From the NCBI GenBank assembly GCA_033762315.1, contig JANRLS010000116.1, forward strand, positions 1-64,000: a DNA stretch of 64,000 bases, written 5' to 3'. A program made the position numbers and the translations under genes. The stretch is from CAYLLN01 sp033762315. Its GTDB lineage: Bacteria > Planctomycetota > Planctomycetia > Pirellulales > Pirellulaceae. How positions within the stretch are numbered: the first letter of the stretch is position 1; each line of letters starts with the position of its first letter. The notes under the pieces were generated by a model that did not search any database, was not told where the DNA came from, and worked only from the letters and a program-made list of their open reading frames with translations. Of this stretch, positions 32,657 to 40,677 are shown in pieces.

Positions 32657-33604
32657 CTAGTAAGCTTCGATCGTGTTCCCGTCGCCGCGGTTGCCGAGTC
32701 GCTCGTAGGGGGTGACGTCGATGGTATAGGGAATCATCCGGACCGAGCCATCGCAAAAGGCCATGTTGAATCCGGCGGGATGAGCGCTGCCGTAGATGAA
32801 CGCTGTGAAACCCTTGGTGTCCCGGCGGGGAGGGAAATAGATCGAGCCGTTCGACGAGCGGGCGTTGTCGTTATCGAAGCCGACATAGAGGTTTTCATTG
32901 TCGGCAGCGTCCTGGCCGGTCGTGTAGTTCACGGGATTGATATACTTCTCGCCCACCATGAACGTGTTGGAAGTGCCATCGACGATATCCGCGATCCGAA
33001 TCTGGCTCTTATTGAAGATCAGCCCCGTGAAATTCGTGGGGACCGCGACCGTGGGGCTACCGCCGGTGTTTTCATTGGCGGCCTGATCGCCGCAGTTAGC
33101 GGCATAGTCGCTCTTGGCGCCGGCGGTCACGGTCGCCGCGTTCGTGGGCTGGCTGGGAATGGGATAAACGCCCGGCGGACGCCGCGAGGGGCAGTGATAA
33201 ATCCGCACCGGCTGACCGACCAGCACCGCCAACTCCGCCTGCTTGAGCGGACCGGGCTGTCCCATGCCAATTTCGCGCAAGTCCTTCCGTTCGATGAACA
33301 CCAGGATGTTATAGAGCCATCCCCCCGGCTGATCGGGGCCGTAGCCGCCATCGGGATCGCCAACGTAGTTCCAACCCCAACCACCGGAGGGAAAGTGCTT
33401 GAACGTGTCGTGATGGTTTTGCCAACCCAGCGCGACTTGCCGCAGGTGATTTTGGCATTGCGTGCGGCGGCTTGATTCGCGGGCCGATTGGACGGCGGGC
33501 AATAGGAGCGCCACCAGCACGCCGATGATCGCGATGACCACCAGCAACTCGACGAGCGTGAAACCAGGCCTGAATTGACGCCGACAGCGGAGAGAGGAAA
33601 GCAT
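32657..33604 (-). CDS. DUF1559 prepilin-like protein
   Basis: A 315-residue paralogue of the prepilin-like protein near 8-9 kb. The prepilin signal RPGFTLVELLVVIAIIGVLV is at about 12-31, followed by ARESSRRTQCQNHLRQ. The C-terminal H-x-G-DG block reads GSAHPAGFNMAFCDGSVRMI. The two paralogues are almost identical over the first helix but diverge afterwards. An EF-hand lipoprotein gene lies 64 bases upstream on the same strand, so the two may be co-expressed. Confidence 0.92.
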   Translation of the reverse strand: MLSSLRCRRQFRPGFTLVELLVVIAIIGVLVALLLPAVQSARESSRRTQCQNHLRQVALGWQNHHDTFKHFPSGGWGWNYVGDPDGGYGPDQPGGWLYNILVFIERKDLREIGMGQPGPLKQAELAVLVGQPVRIYHCPSRRPPGVYPIPSQPTNAATVTAGAKSDYAANCGDQAANENTGGSPTVAVPTNFTGLIFNKSQIRIADIVDGTSNTFMVGEKYINPVNYTTGQDAADNENLYVGFDNDNARSSNGSIYFPPRRDTKGFTAFIYGSAHPAGFNMAFCDGSVRMIPYTIDVTPYERLGNRGDGNTIEAY

Positions 33605-33668
33605 GTCGCGACTCCCAACCAGCGATAAGCGGAAAATGATAAGCCGCGCGAACCAGCCGCGCGGAGGA

Positions 33669-34283
33669 TTACTTCGTCAGATCGAACCGCACCCCGCGCT
33701 CCAGTCCTGGCACATCCGGCGCGACTTCCAGTCCAAGCGTCGTGGCGGTGTTGTATTTGCCGGGAAGCGTTTCTTTACCCGCCGGGTCTTTCAGCGAGAT
33801 CGAGAGTCGATAAACGCCGGGACTGACCCCCGAGAACTCGCTTGCGGGAATTTTGGGAGCCACGACCCCCACGACCCCGGTCGTGCCGGTCGCCGCCTGA
33901 ATTTCGTCCACCAGGCAAGACTCCGGAGTCAGCATCACTTCCGCACCACGGAGCGGCTGACCCGAAAGGGTGATCGTCAAAGGGACGCCCATGAAACCGG
34001 TACGCGTGTCGCGATAATAGGCGACTCGCTCGCTGATTTCGCCGGCCGATAGCTTTTGGTCGCCGTTCTTATCAATTCGCGGCACGGCCGATTTGAGGCC
34101 GGGCGATTGGTCCAGTTCCGCGGCGTCGAGCAGCCCATCGTTGTTGCGGTCGAATTCAGCTAGCGCCTTGCTCGCGGCCGCGGAAGGGTGATAAGTAGGC
34201 AGGTCCGATTGCGGCGCGCCACCGCAACCCGCCCACAGAGCGAGCAAGCCACCAACGACCAAGCGTCGCAGCGCCAGTTTCAT
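33669..34283 (-). CDS. EF-hand lipoprotein with C-terminal beta-sandwich-like domain
   Basis: A 204-residue protein with a lipobox (LLALWAGC; lipidation at about Cys20). Two EF-hand loops follow, DRNNDGLLDAAEL at about 45-57 and DKNGDQKLSAGEI at 71-83, suggesting calcium binding. The C-terminal part (GVYRLSISLKDP, PGKYN, TLGLEVAPD) resembles the transthyretin-like domain of the lipoprotein near 8 kb. It precedes a DUF1559 gene on the same strand. A surface or periplasmic partner of that pseudopilin is a reasonable inference, not shown by sequence. Confidence 0.82.
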   Translation of the reverse strand: MKLALRRLVVGGLLALWAGCGGAPQSDLPTYHPSAAASKALAEFDRNNDGLLDAAELDQSPGLKSAVPRIDKNGDQKLSAGEISERVAYYRDTRTGFMGVPLTITLSGQPLRGAEVMLTPESCLVDEIQAATGTTGVVGVVAPKIPASEFSGVSPGVYRLSISLKDPAGKETLPGKYNTATTLGLEVAPDVPGLERGVRFDLTK

Positions 34284-34463
34284 GTGCTAGCTTCGATTCC
34301 GCCGCGCGATTGGCGGCGATTGCCGAACGTTCAGCAAGATAAGGAATGGCTGAACGCTACCCCCGAGCGACTTTCTCGAATTTTAACACGAGTCGCAATT
34401 TTCAACAGGAATTGGGCGAAATTTCTTACAAGCTCGTCCCCCTGATAGTTGTAGCAAGCGGAA

Positions 34464-34492
34464 TTGACGCCGCGGGCAAGTCTCCGCATAAT
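34464..34492 (+). promoter_or_regulatory. Sigma70-type promoter for the barrel-protein gene
   Basis: TTGACG (34464-34469) and CATAAT (34487-34492) have 17-base spacing and each match consensus at five of six positions. The predicted transcript would start near 34499, about 28 bases before the ATG. Confidence 0.6.
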
Positions 34493-34526
34493 CCCCCCCT
34501 CTTCTCAGGCTCGCGCGGGAAATCGA

Positions 34527-35537
34527 ATGCGAGAAGTCGCGGGGACAATTCGTTCCACCAGCCGCTGGGCGGTCGCACTGGCGATCACATTCGCCGTGCC
34601 GCTCTCCTTGCGCGCCGAGACACCGCTCAATCCGTTGCGGCAAAGCGCATTGCGCCGCGTTTCGCCAGATCCGGTGCCAGCGCCCGCCCCTCGGCCCGCC
34701 GCGCGGCCTGATGTTTTCGCCGAAGTGCCGGCGTCCGAGATTCGGCAAGTCGTCGCGACCGAGGATTTGCCGCCGCCCGATCCGCCGACCGTCGTGCCGC
34801 CGCAATTTGGCGAGCCGGCCAATCCGTATGGGGGCCCGCGGTATGGCTATTTGCCAAGCGATGCGCCGGGCGACATTGTCGGCGGACCACCGCACGATGG
34901 TCAGCATCAGCCTTGGTTCACGCACGGCGATCCGAACGATCCCTATCGGCATGTTGGCCTGGGGGAGCCGCTGATCGGCACCAGTTGGCTCAATCGGCCG
35001 TGGTATTTCGGGGCGTTTCTCGGCGCGATGCTGGCCGACGATCCAATCCGCGGCGAAGTCCTCTCGAACAATTCTTACTTCGTCGGCAGCCGGCTGGGAT
35101 GGGATTTCGATCACTACTGGGGTTTCGAGGGGCGCTATGCTTTTTCCAAGCCACAAATCAACAACGCCGCCGACATCGCCCTCGATGGCCCCAGCCGCAA
35201 CTATTACCTCGATGTTTCGGTGGCCTACTATCCGTGGGGGGATTCGCGCTGGCGGCCGTTTGGCACGATTGGCCTGGGCGTGCAAACCTTTCGCTTCGAT
35301 GACGAGAACGGCACGAAGGTGCATCAATCGCTGCTGTCGCTACCGTTGGGAATCGGCTTCAAATATTTGCACAGCCCGGTGTTCGACATGCGGTTCGAAG
35401 CCTACGACAACATCGCTTTCGGCGACGGCCGGCTCGACACGATGAACAACTTCACGCTGATGGTCGGCGGCGAGCTGCGATTCGGCGGCCGCGTCAAGCA
35501 CTATTTTCCCTGGCACGGCAACATCGCCGGCTGGTAG
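34527..35537 (+). CDS. Predicted outer-membrane beta-barrel protein
   Basis: A 336-residue protein with a Sec signal (RWAVALAITFAVPLSLRAE), a Pro-rich periplasmic linker up to about residue 100, and a C-terminal region of alternating strands: WYFGAFLGAMLADD, YFVGSRLGWDFDHYWGFEGR, YYLDVSVAYYPWG, PFGTIGLGVQTFRF, SLPLGIGFKYLHS, FTLMVGGELRFGG. This pattern resembles OmpA-like or outer-membrane beta-barrel (OMP_b-brl) domains. A GGGA ribosome-binding site and a strong promoter precede the ATG. Function unknown; it converges with the glycoside hydrolase gene. Confidence 0.75.
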   Translation: MREVAGTIRSTSRWAVALAITFAVPLSLRAETPLNPLRQSALRRVSPDPVPAPAPRPAARPDVFAEVPASEIRQVVATEDLPPPDPPTVVPPQFGEPANPYGGPRYGYLPSDAPGDIVGGPPHDGQHQPWFTHGDPNDPYRHVGLGEPLIGTSWLNRPWYFGAFLGAMLADDPIRGEVLSNNSYFVGSRLGWDFDHYWGFEGRYAFSKPQINNAADIALDGPSRNYYLDVSVAYYPWGDSRWRPFGTIGLGVQTFRFDDENGTKVHQSLLSLPLGIGFKYLHSPVFDMRFEAYDNIAFGDGRLDTMNNFTLMVGGELRFGGRVKHYFPWHGNIAGW

Positions 35538-35550
35538 GGAGCATTCGCGG

Positions 35551-37177
35551 CTATTTGGCATCATCGCGCCACGCCAACAGCCAATCGCGCTCGTCCGGGG
35601 CGGAGAATTCTCCCGGTTTGTCGCTCGTGGCTGGTTGCGATTTGCCGGTACGCGGATCAATCCACTCAGCTTTCGCGCCGGCGGCCAGCGCTCCCTGCTG
35701 CAAACGAATTGCTCCACCAACTGGCAAATAGGCGACTCCTTGCCGGCCATCGGGCGTGCGGCACAGAGCGACGAAGCGGCTGGCGTCGCTGCCGCCTGGT
35801 TGGTCCGCGAGCCAAACTTGCGCGGGGCGCAGCTCTGGCCAGCGCAGCGACGTGAAAAGGTCGGCCAAATGCGTCATTTGCCCCGCGCCGGGCAAGTCCT
35901 TGGCGACACGCCACGGCTGCGCGACGCCGGTCCCCTCGTGATCCTTAGGCCGCCCCGCCAACGTTTGCCAGCTCCAAATGCCGTGGCCGCCGTAAGTGAG
36001 CCCGGCCACCGGCGTCGCCAGCAAACTCCAGTAACAAGCACGACGCACGCTGTAATCGGAATGCGGCTGGCGCGACTGATACGCCAGATGGGCTTCGTAG
36101 GGAGGCTCCAGATTGAGGATCGGCTTCGTCGGCTGCCTGGTCCACGTTTGGGCTACCGGTCCGCTATGAATCCAGGCCAGCGTGCGCTGATCGTCGCCGT
36201 GGCCGCTTTGGTATCCCAGAAAATCGAGCCACGGTTCGCCGCGGAGCGTGTCGGGAGTCCAGTTCATCCCTTGGGGGTGAATCGTCACCGGCGCGTGCGC
36301 AAGGCCATCGAACACCCCCCCGGCCGATCTTCGCCCACCGCTGCCCCCGGTCTCCGGCATAATTTTCGTCGCCCGCGAGAATCCAGGCAACGTGATGCCC
36401 CTGATACCGGGCCAGGCCATACCGTGCGAGGCGAACGCACTGCTCGTCCGGCAGTTGACCGGGCGATACCTCGCGCTTGCCCAGCGTCCACAGCAGCACC
36501 GGCGCGGCGATGAGGCCATGCGCGTTGATCGCGTCGATCCGCTCGTCCATTCGCTGAAAGAACCTTGGATGCACGGCCAGCTTTTCGCCCGCTGTGTATG
36601 CCACCTGCCCTACTTCGTCGGCCGCGGCGGTCCGCCACGGCGCGAGCAGATTGAACTGAATCACATTGAACTTCCGGGCGGCCCGCGCGGCGAGGAACTC
36701 GTCCCAGTCGGCTTTGGTCGCCAACAGCGGACCGTTCCAAACGGTGTCTCCCAGCCAGAAAAACGGCGTGCCATCGGCCTGGACGAAATGCGTCCCCGAC
36801 CTGGCAATCGCCAGCGGCCCGCGCGCGGGCAGCGTTCCCGGCTTCGCCTCGGCAGGGCGACACTCGAACGAGCCACTGCCGGCGAGACCAGCCGTGGCGG
36901 GCTGGCTTTTGGCAACGTATTTCCAAGTTCCCGGCTCGGTCGGCAACCAGCGGCAACGCCAGGTGCGCTCGCCATCCCAAAAGCCGAGCGCCTTGATCGC
37001 CTGGCCGGTGGGAGTGGTGAATTCCAGCCAAAAATCGACCGCGAGCGGAGATTTGGGCTCGGTATCGGCCTCGAACCGGCCTTCCCAGCGTCCCCACAGC
37101 GGTACGATCACGTCCTCGGCCCGGGCGAACGACGCGAGCAGCAAAACAACCAGCAGCCAACCCGTGATAATCCGCAT
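35551..37177 (-). pseudogene. DUF5060/DUF4038 glycoside hydrolase (apiosidase-like), frameshifted
   Basis: A Sec signal (ITGWLLVVLLLASFARAE) precedes a DUF5060 beta-sandwich (VPLWGRWEGRFEAD, FWLEFTTPTGQAIKALGFWD) and a DUF4038 barrel (FFWLGDTVWNGPLLATKADW, KFNVIQFNLLAPWR, HHVAWILAGDENYAG). The frame is lost at a run of seven G on the coding strand (36315-36321): the first frame ends in low-quality sequence after KIGRGG, while another frame continues VFDGLAHAPVTIHPQG to a normal end (EFSAPDERDWLLAWRDDAK). Removing one G restores 541 residues. The start has GAGGTGAGG upstream. It is either a recent pseudogene or an over-called homopolymer. It lies 45 bases downstream of a sugar ABC permease gene, which fits a polysaccharide-use role. 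Confidence 0.82.
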
Positions 37178-37222
37178 GCCCTCACCTCGCCTCAAGAACA
37201 CGGACTTTCGAAGGATGCCCCC

Positions 37223-38563
37223 TCAGTCCCGCTCGCGCGCTTGCTTCAGCCGGTCGATCACGGCCGCCAGCAGAATAACCCCCCCGAGCACCACTTGCTG
37301 CCACGGAGCACTGAGCAAAAGCAAGTTCATTCCGTTTTGGACCACCGCGATAATCAGCGCGCCGAGCAAGGTGCCGAACATTTTTCCTTGCCCGCCCGAA
37401 AGCGAGGTGCCGCCGACCACCACCGCCGCGATGACGCTCAGCTCGTAGTCCTTGCCATAGGTCGGCGCGCCGCTTTGGAACTGCGACGCGAGCAGCACTC
37501 CCCCCAAGCCCGCGAAGAGTGCCGAGATGACATACGTCGCCAGCACCACCCGCCGCACCGGCACGCCGCACAGCCGGGCGGCCCGCGCGTTCCCCCCCAC
37601 CGCATAGAGCTGCCGGCCAAACACGGTCCGTTTCATCACCACGTCGGCGGCCACATACAGCACGAGCATGAGCAACACCGCGTTGGGAATGGACAGCAAG
37701 GCCCCCCCCGCGCCGAGCCACTGGATCGCGGGCGAAAGTTCGTGGACCGACTCCCCTTTCGATTGGATGTAGGCCAGGCCGCGGAGCATCGACATCAGGG
37801 CCAGCGTCACGATAAACGGCGGAATGCGGACGAGCGCGACCAGCGTGCCGCTCGCCGCGCCGATCAAGCCGCAGAGGGCCATCGACCCGAGTCCACAAAC
37901 CACGAGCGACCAGGCCGGTGCCGCCGTGCCGCCACCGATCTTTTCGATGAGCAGTGCCGTCGTGACCGCTGAAACCGCCACCAGGCTTCCCACCGAAAGG
38001 TCGATCCCACCGGCGATGATGACCATCGTCATGCCAATCGCCATGATGGCGATGACGGCAATCTGGTTGGCGATGTTGAGGAGGTTGCTGGTTTTGAGGA
38101 ACGTCGGCCAGCGAGTTTCGCGCGGAGCGACGATTTTTACCCCCGCCAGCGACGGATACCTTTCCCCGAGCCCTTCGAAGATCGACCAGCGACTGGCCGC
38201 CGTCGTCACCGCGATGCCAGCGAAGCGCTCCTCGCTGGCAGCATGAGCTTCAAGCGCCTGCCTGGTTTGTTGCGGTCCGCCGCGAACGGTTGGCAGCACG
38301 ACCAGTCCGCGCTTGGCCAGTTCCCTCGCCAGCGTTTCGGCGAACTCCGCGTCGAGCGCCGTCTCTTGCACGACAATCAGCACCTTGCCGCCGGCGGGCA
38401 ACACACGGGCCAATTCGGCCGCCAATTCGCGCCCTGCCGCGGCCCCTTCGGCATGTTGGGGTCCAAAGGTCAGGCAACTGAGCGCGGCTGCCAGCACCAG
38501 CAACACCACCACCGAGGTGTGCTCGCGCGCGGCGCGGAACAATAGTTCCCACGAGGTCTTCAT
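37223..38563 (-). CDS. RbsC/XylH-type sugar ABC transporter permease with extracytoplasmic insert
   Basis: A 446-residue permease. After TM1 (about 17-33) there is an inserted soluble segment of roughly 115 residues (GKVLIVVQETALDAEFAETL, ELAKRGLVVLPT, FAGIAVTTAAS) with alternating strands and helices, and then the standard RbsC core: FLKTSNLLNIANQIAVIAIM, GMTMVIIAGGIDLSVGSLVA, ALMSMLRGLAYI, GGNARAARLCGVPVRRV (the cytoplasmic EAA-like loop) and VVVGGTSLSGGQGKMFGTLLG. No ATPase or substrate-binding protein gene is adjacent. The insert may take part in binding sugar. The ATG at 38563 is chosen; a start 12 codons earlier is possible. Confidence 0.88.
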   Translation of the reverse strand: MKTSWELLFRAAREHTSVVVLLVLAAALSCLTFGPQHAEGAAAGRELAAELARVLPAGGKVLIVVQETALDAEFAETLARELAKRGLVVLPTVRGGPQQTRQALEAHAASEERFAGIAVTTAASRWSIFEGLGERYPSLAGVKIVAPRETRWPTFLKTSNLLNIANQIAVIAIMAIGMTMVIIAGGIDLSVGSLVAVSAVTTALLIEKIGGGTAAPAWSLVVCGLGSMALCGLIGAASGTLVALVRIPPFIVTLALMSMLRGLAYIQSKGESVHELSPAIQWLGAGGALLSIPNAVLLMLVLYVAADVVMKRTVFGRQLYAVGGNARAARLCGVPVRRVVLATYVISALFAGLGGVLLASQFQSGAPTYGKDYELSVIAAVVVGGTSLSGGQGKMFGTLLGALIIAVVQNGMNLLLLSAPWQQVVLGGVILLAAVIDRLKQARERD

Positions 38564-38657
38564 CAAGCGGTCGGCCGGCACACGGGAGAGGGGGAGCAAG
38601 CCGCCTTATCCTGTGCTTCGCCCGCCGTTTCGTCAAATCGCCAATCATCAATTTTGG

Positions 38658-38686
38658 TTGATCGATTGCCGATGCTTTGTTAACAT
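38658..38686 (+). promoter_or_regulatory. Candidate promoter for the DUF1501 gene at 38.7 kb
   Basis: TTGATC (38658-38663) and TAACAT (38681-38686) are spaced 17 bases, each with four consensus matches, about 46 bases before the ATG. It lies in the divergent region shared with the ABC permease gene. Confidence 0.35.
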
Positions 38687-38732
38687 ACGGGTCTGCCTAC
38701 CGCGTCCGATTCCCACCCACAGGACCAGCCCG

Positions 38733-40115
38733 ATGCTCAATTTGCTTCACGCCGGCGGTGCGGCGACCACCCTGTGTGATGGTCTTTCGCGACGCAAGTT
38801 CTTGCAGATTGGGGGTTTGGGACTTGGCGGCTTATCGCTCGCGCAGCTTTTGGCGGCCGAGGCCCGCGCGGGAAAGGGCTCATCGCAAAAAGCGGTCATC
38901 ATGGTCTATCTGGTCGGCGGGCCCCCCCATCAAGACATGTGGGATCTGAAGCCCGACGCCCCCGCCGAAATCGCCGGCCCCATGCGCCCCACGAAGACGA
39001 ATGTCTCCGGCATCGAGATTTGCGACCTTTTTCCGCAACTCGCCCGGCGGATGAACCGCCTCGTGCCGATCCGCTCGATTGTCGATGCCCAAAGCGGGCA
39101 CGATGCGTTCCAGTGCTTTACGGGCCGCAAGCCGGGCAAAGGGGGGCCGCTCGGTGGCTGGCCGCAATTCGGGTCGGCGGTCGCCAAGCTGCAAGGGGCT
39201 CGGCACCCGTCAGTCCCGCCGTATGCCAGTCTCTGCTACACCTGCACGCACGGCCCCTACAACGAACCGGGGCCAGGTTTCCTGGGCATCGGGCAAACTC
39301 CCCTTTCCCCGCGTGGCGAAGCGAAGGACGACATGGTCCTCAGCGGCATCACCCCCGCTCGCTTGGGCGATCGCCGCAATCTGCTGGCCGGCATGGACCG
39401 CCTACGGCGCGATCTTGACCGAGCGAATCGGCTCGATGGCCTCGATGCCATTCGCCAACAGGCGCTCGACATCCTCACCTCGTCGCGCGTCGTCGATGCC
39501 CTCGACCTTTCGAAGGAAGACCCCCAAACCGTCGCCCGCTACGGCACGGGCAACGAAGCCTTGCATATTGACGGCAACGGTGCCCCGCGAGTGCCGCAGA
39601 GCTTTTTGCTTGCCCGCCGCCTTGTCGAAGCAGGGTGCCGGGTGGTGACGCTGAATTACAGCAAATGGGACTGGCACGGCGGCACCAATGCCGAAGGGCG
39701 GCCCGACAACAACATTTTTGGCCGCGAGCGCGAGGATTTTCCGATTCTCGACAACGCGCTTTCCTCCCTGCTCGACGACCTGCGCGACCGCGGGCTCGAA
39801 GACGATGTCACCGTGCTCGTCTGGGGCGAATTTGGCCGCACGCCGATCATCAGCAAGGCCGTGGGACGCGACCACTGGCCGCGCGTCAGCTGTGCCTTGA
39901 TGGCCGGCGGCGGCATGCGCACGGGACAGGTCATCGGAGCCACCGACCGCCTCGGCGGCGAGGCAACCGAGCGCCCCGTCACCTTCGGCGAGGTCTTTGC
40001 CACGCTCTATCACAATTTGGGGATCGACCCTGGAACCGCCACGATTAGCGACCTCAGCGGCCGGCCACAGTATCTCGTCGAAAACGACGCGAAACCGCTT
40101 CCTGAATTGGTTTAG
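38733..40115 (+). CDS. DUF1501 protein, Tat-exported
   Basis: A 460-residue protein with a clear twin-arginine signal (LSRRKFLQIGGLGLGGLSLA), the motif AVIMVYLVGGPPHQDMWDLK, and the C-terminal blocks WGEFGRTPIISKAVGRDHWP and LMAGGGMRTGQVIGATDRLG. The ATG at 38733 places the twin arginines at residues 20-21; longer frames upstream run into non-conserved sequence. No PSD1 partner is adjacent: the neighbours are a divergent sugar permease and a convergent DinB-like gene six bases away. Confidence 0.92.
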   Translation: MLNLLHAGGAATTLCDGLSRRKFLQIGGLGLGGLSLAQLLAAEARAGKGSSQKAVIMVYLVGGPPHQDMWDLKPDAPAEIAGPMRPTKTNVSGIEICDLFPQLARRMNRLVPIRSIVDAQSGHDAFQCFTGRKPGKGGPLGGWPQFGSAVAKLQGARHPSVPPYASLCYTCTHGPYNEPGPGFLGIGQTPLSPRGEAKDDMVLSGITPARLGDRRNLLAGMDRLRRDLDRANRLDGLDAIRQQALDILTSSRVVDALDLSKEDPQTVARYGTGNEALHIDGNGAPRVPQSFLLARRLVEAGCRVVTLNYSKWDWHGGTNAEGRPDNNIFGREREDFPILDNALSSLLDDLRDRGLEDDVTVLVWGEFGRTPIISKAVGRDHWPRVSCALMAGGGMRTGQVIGATDRLGGEATERPVTFGEVFATLYHNLGIDPGTATISDLSGRPQYLVENDAKPLPELV

Positions 40116-40121
40116 CCAACG

Positions 40122-40661
40122 CTATTTCGAGCCTGCCCGGTAGTCCGCCGCATGGCTCCGGCTTTGACCCGGCGCGATCGTTTGCCAGGTCGCAGCGGGC
40201 TTCAGCAGGCGGGCGACGTACAGAATCTGCCCGACGTGATAAGCCGCGTGCGTCAGGCCGCGCAGCAGCGCTTGACGGACCGTATGGGGCTCCCCCCGAA
40301 TGGTGATTTCACGATCCAAATCGTCTTCGGTCAGGTTCGCGACCGTGTCCAGAAGGGCTTGCCAACCGCGCTGCCAGGCGGCCATCAGGCTCGCCCGCGA
40401 ATCGGTGGGCGAGATTACAAATTCCGCGTCCCGATCGCGCGTCGGCTTGTCCCCATCGGTGTTGAGAAAGTCGGTCCAGCGGCTGGTGAGGTTTCCGGCC
40501 AGATGCTTGACGATCAGCGCCGGCGAATTGACCACCGGTGCCGGTCGCGCGAAGAACTCCTCGTCCGAAAGTTCGGCTAGCGCTCGATCGGCCAACGTTT
40601 TGTGGCGCGAAAGCTCAAAGCCAAGATCCGCCAGCAGGGGCGAGGAACTCGAGAGGGGCAT
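40122..40661 (-). CDS. DinB-like protein (DUF1572-type)
   Basis: A 179-residue helical-bundle protein with LIVKHLAGNLTSRWTDFL at about 49-66 and GLTHAAYHVGQILYVARL near 134-151, carrying the His residues of the DinB superfamily metal site. DUF1572 proteins are uncharacterised; thiol or glutathione chemistry is known for relatives. It lies 16 bases downstream of the PcrA helicase gene on the same strand and may be co-transcribed with it. Confidence 0.85.
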   Translation of the reverse strand: MPLSSSSPLLADLGFELSRHKTLADRALAELSDEEFFARPAPVVNSPALIVKHLAGNLTSRWTDFLNTDGDKPTRDRDAEFVISPTDSRASLMAAWQRGWQALLDTVANLTEDDLDREITIRGEPHTVRQALLRGLTHAAYHVGQILYVARLLKPAATWQTIAPGQSRSHAADYRAGSK

Positions 40662-40677
40662 GATTCGTACCCGCGAT

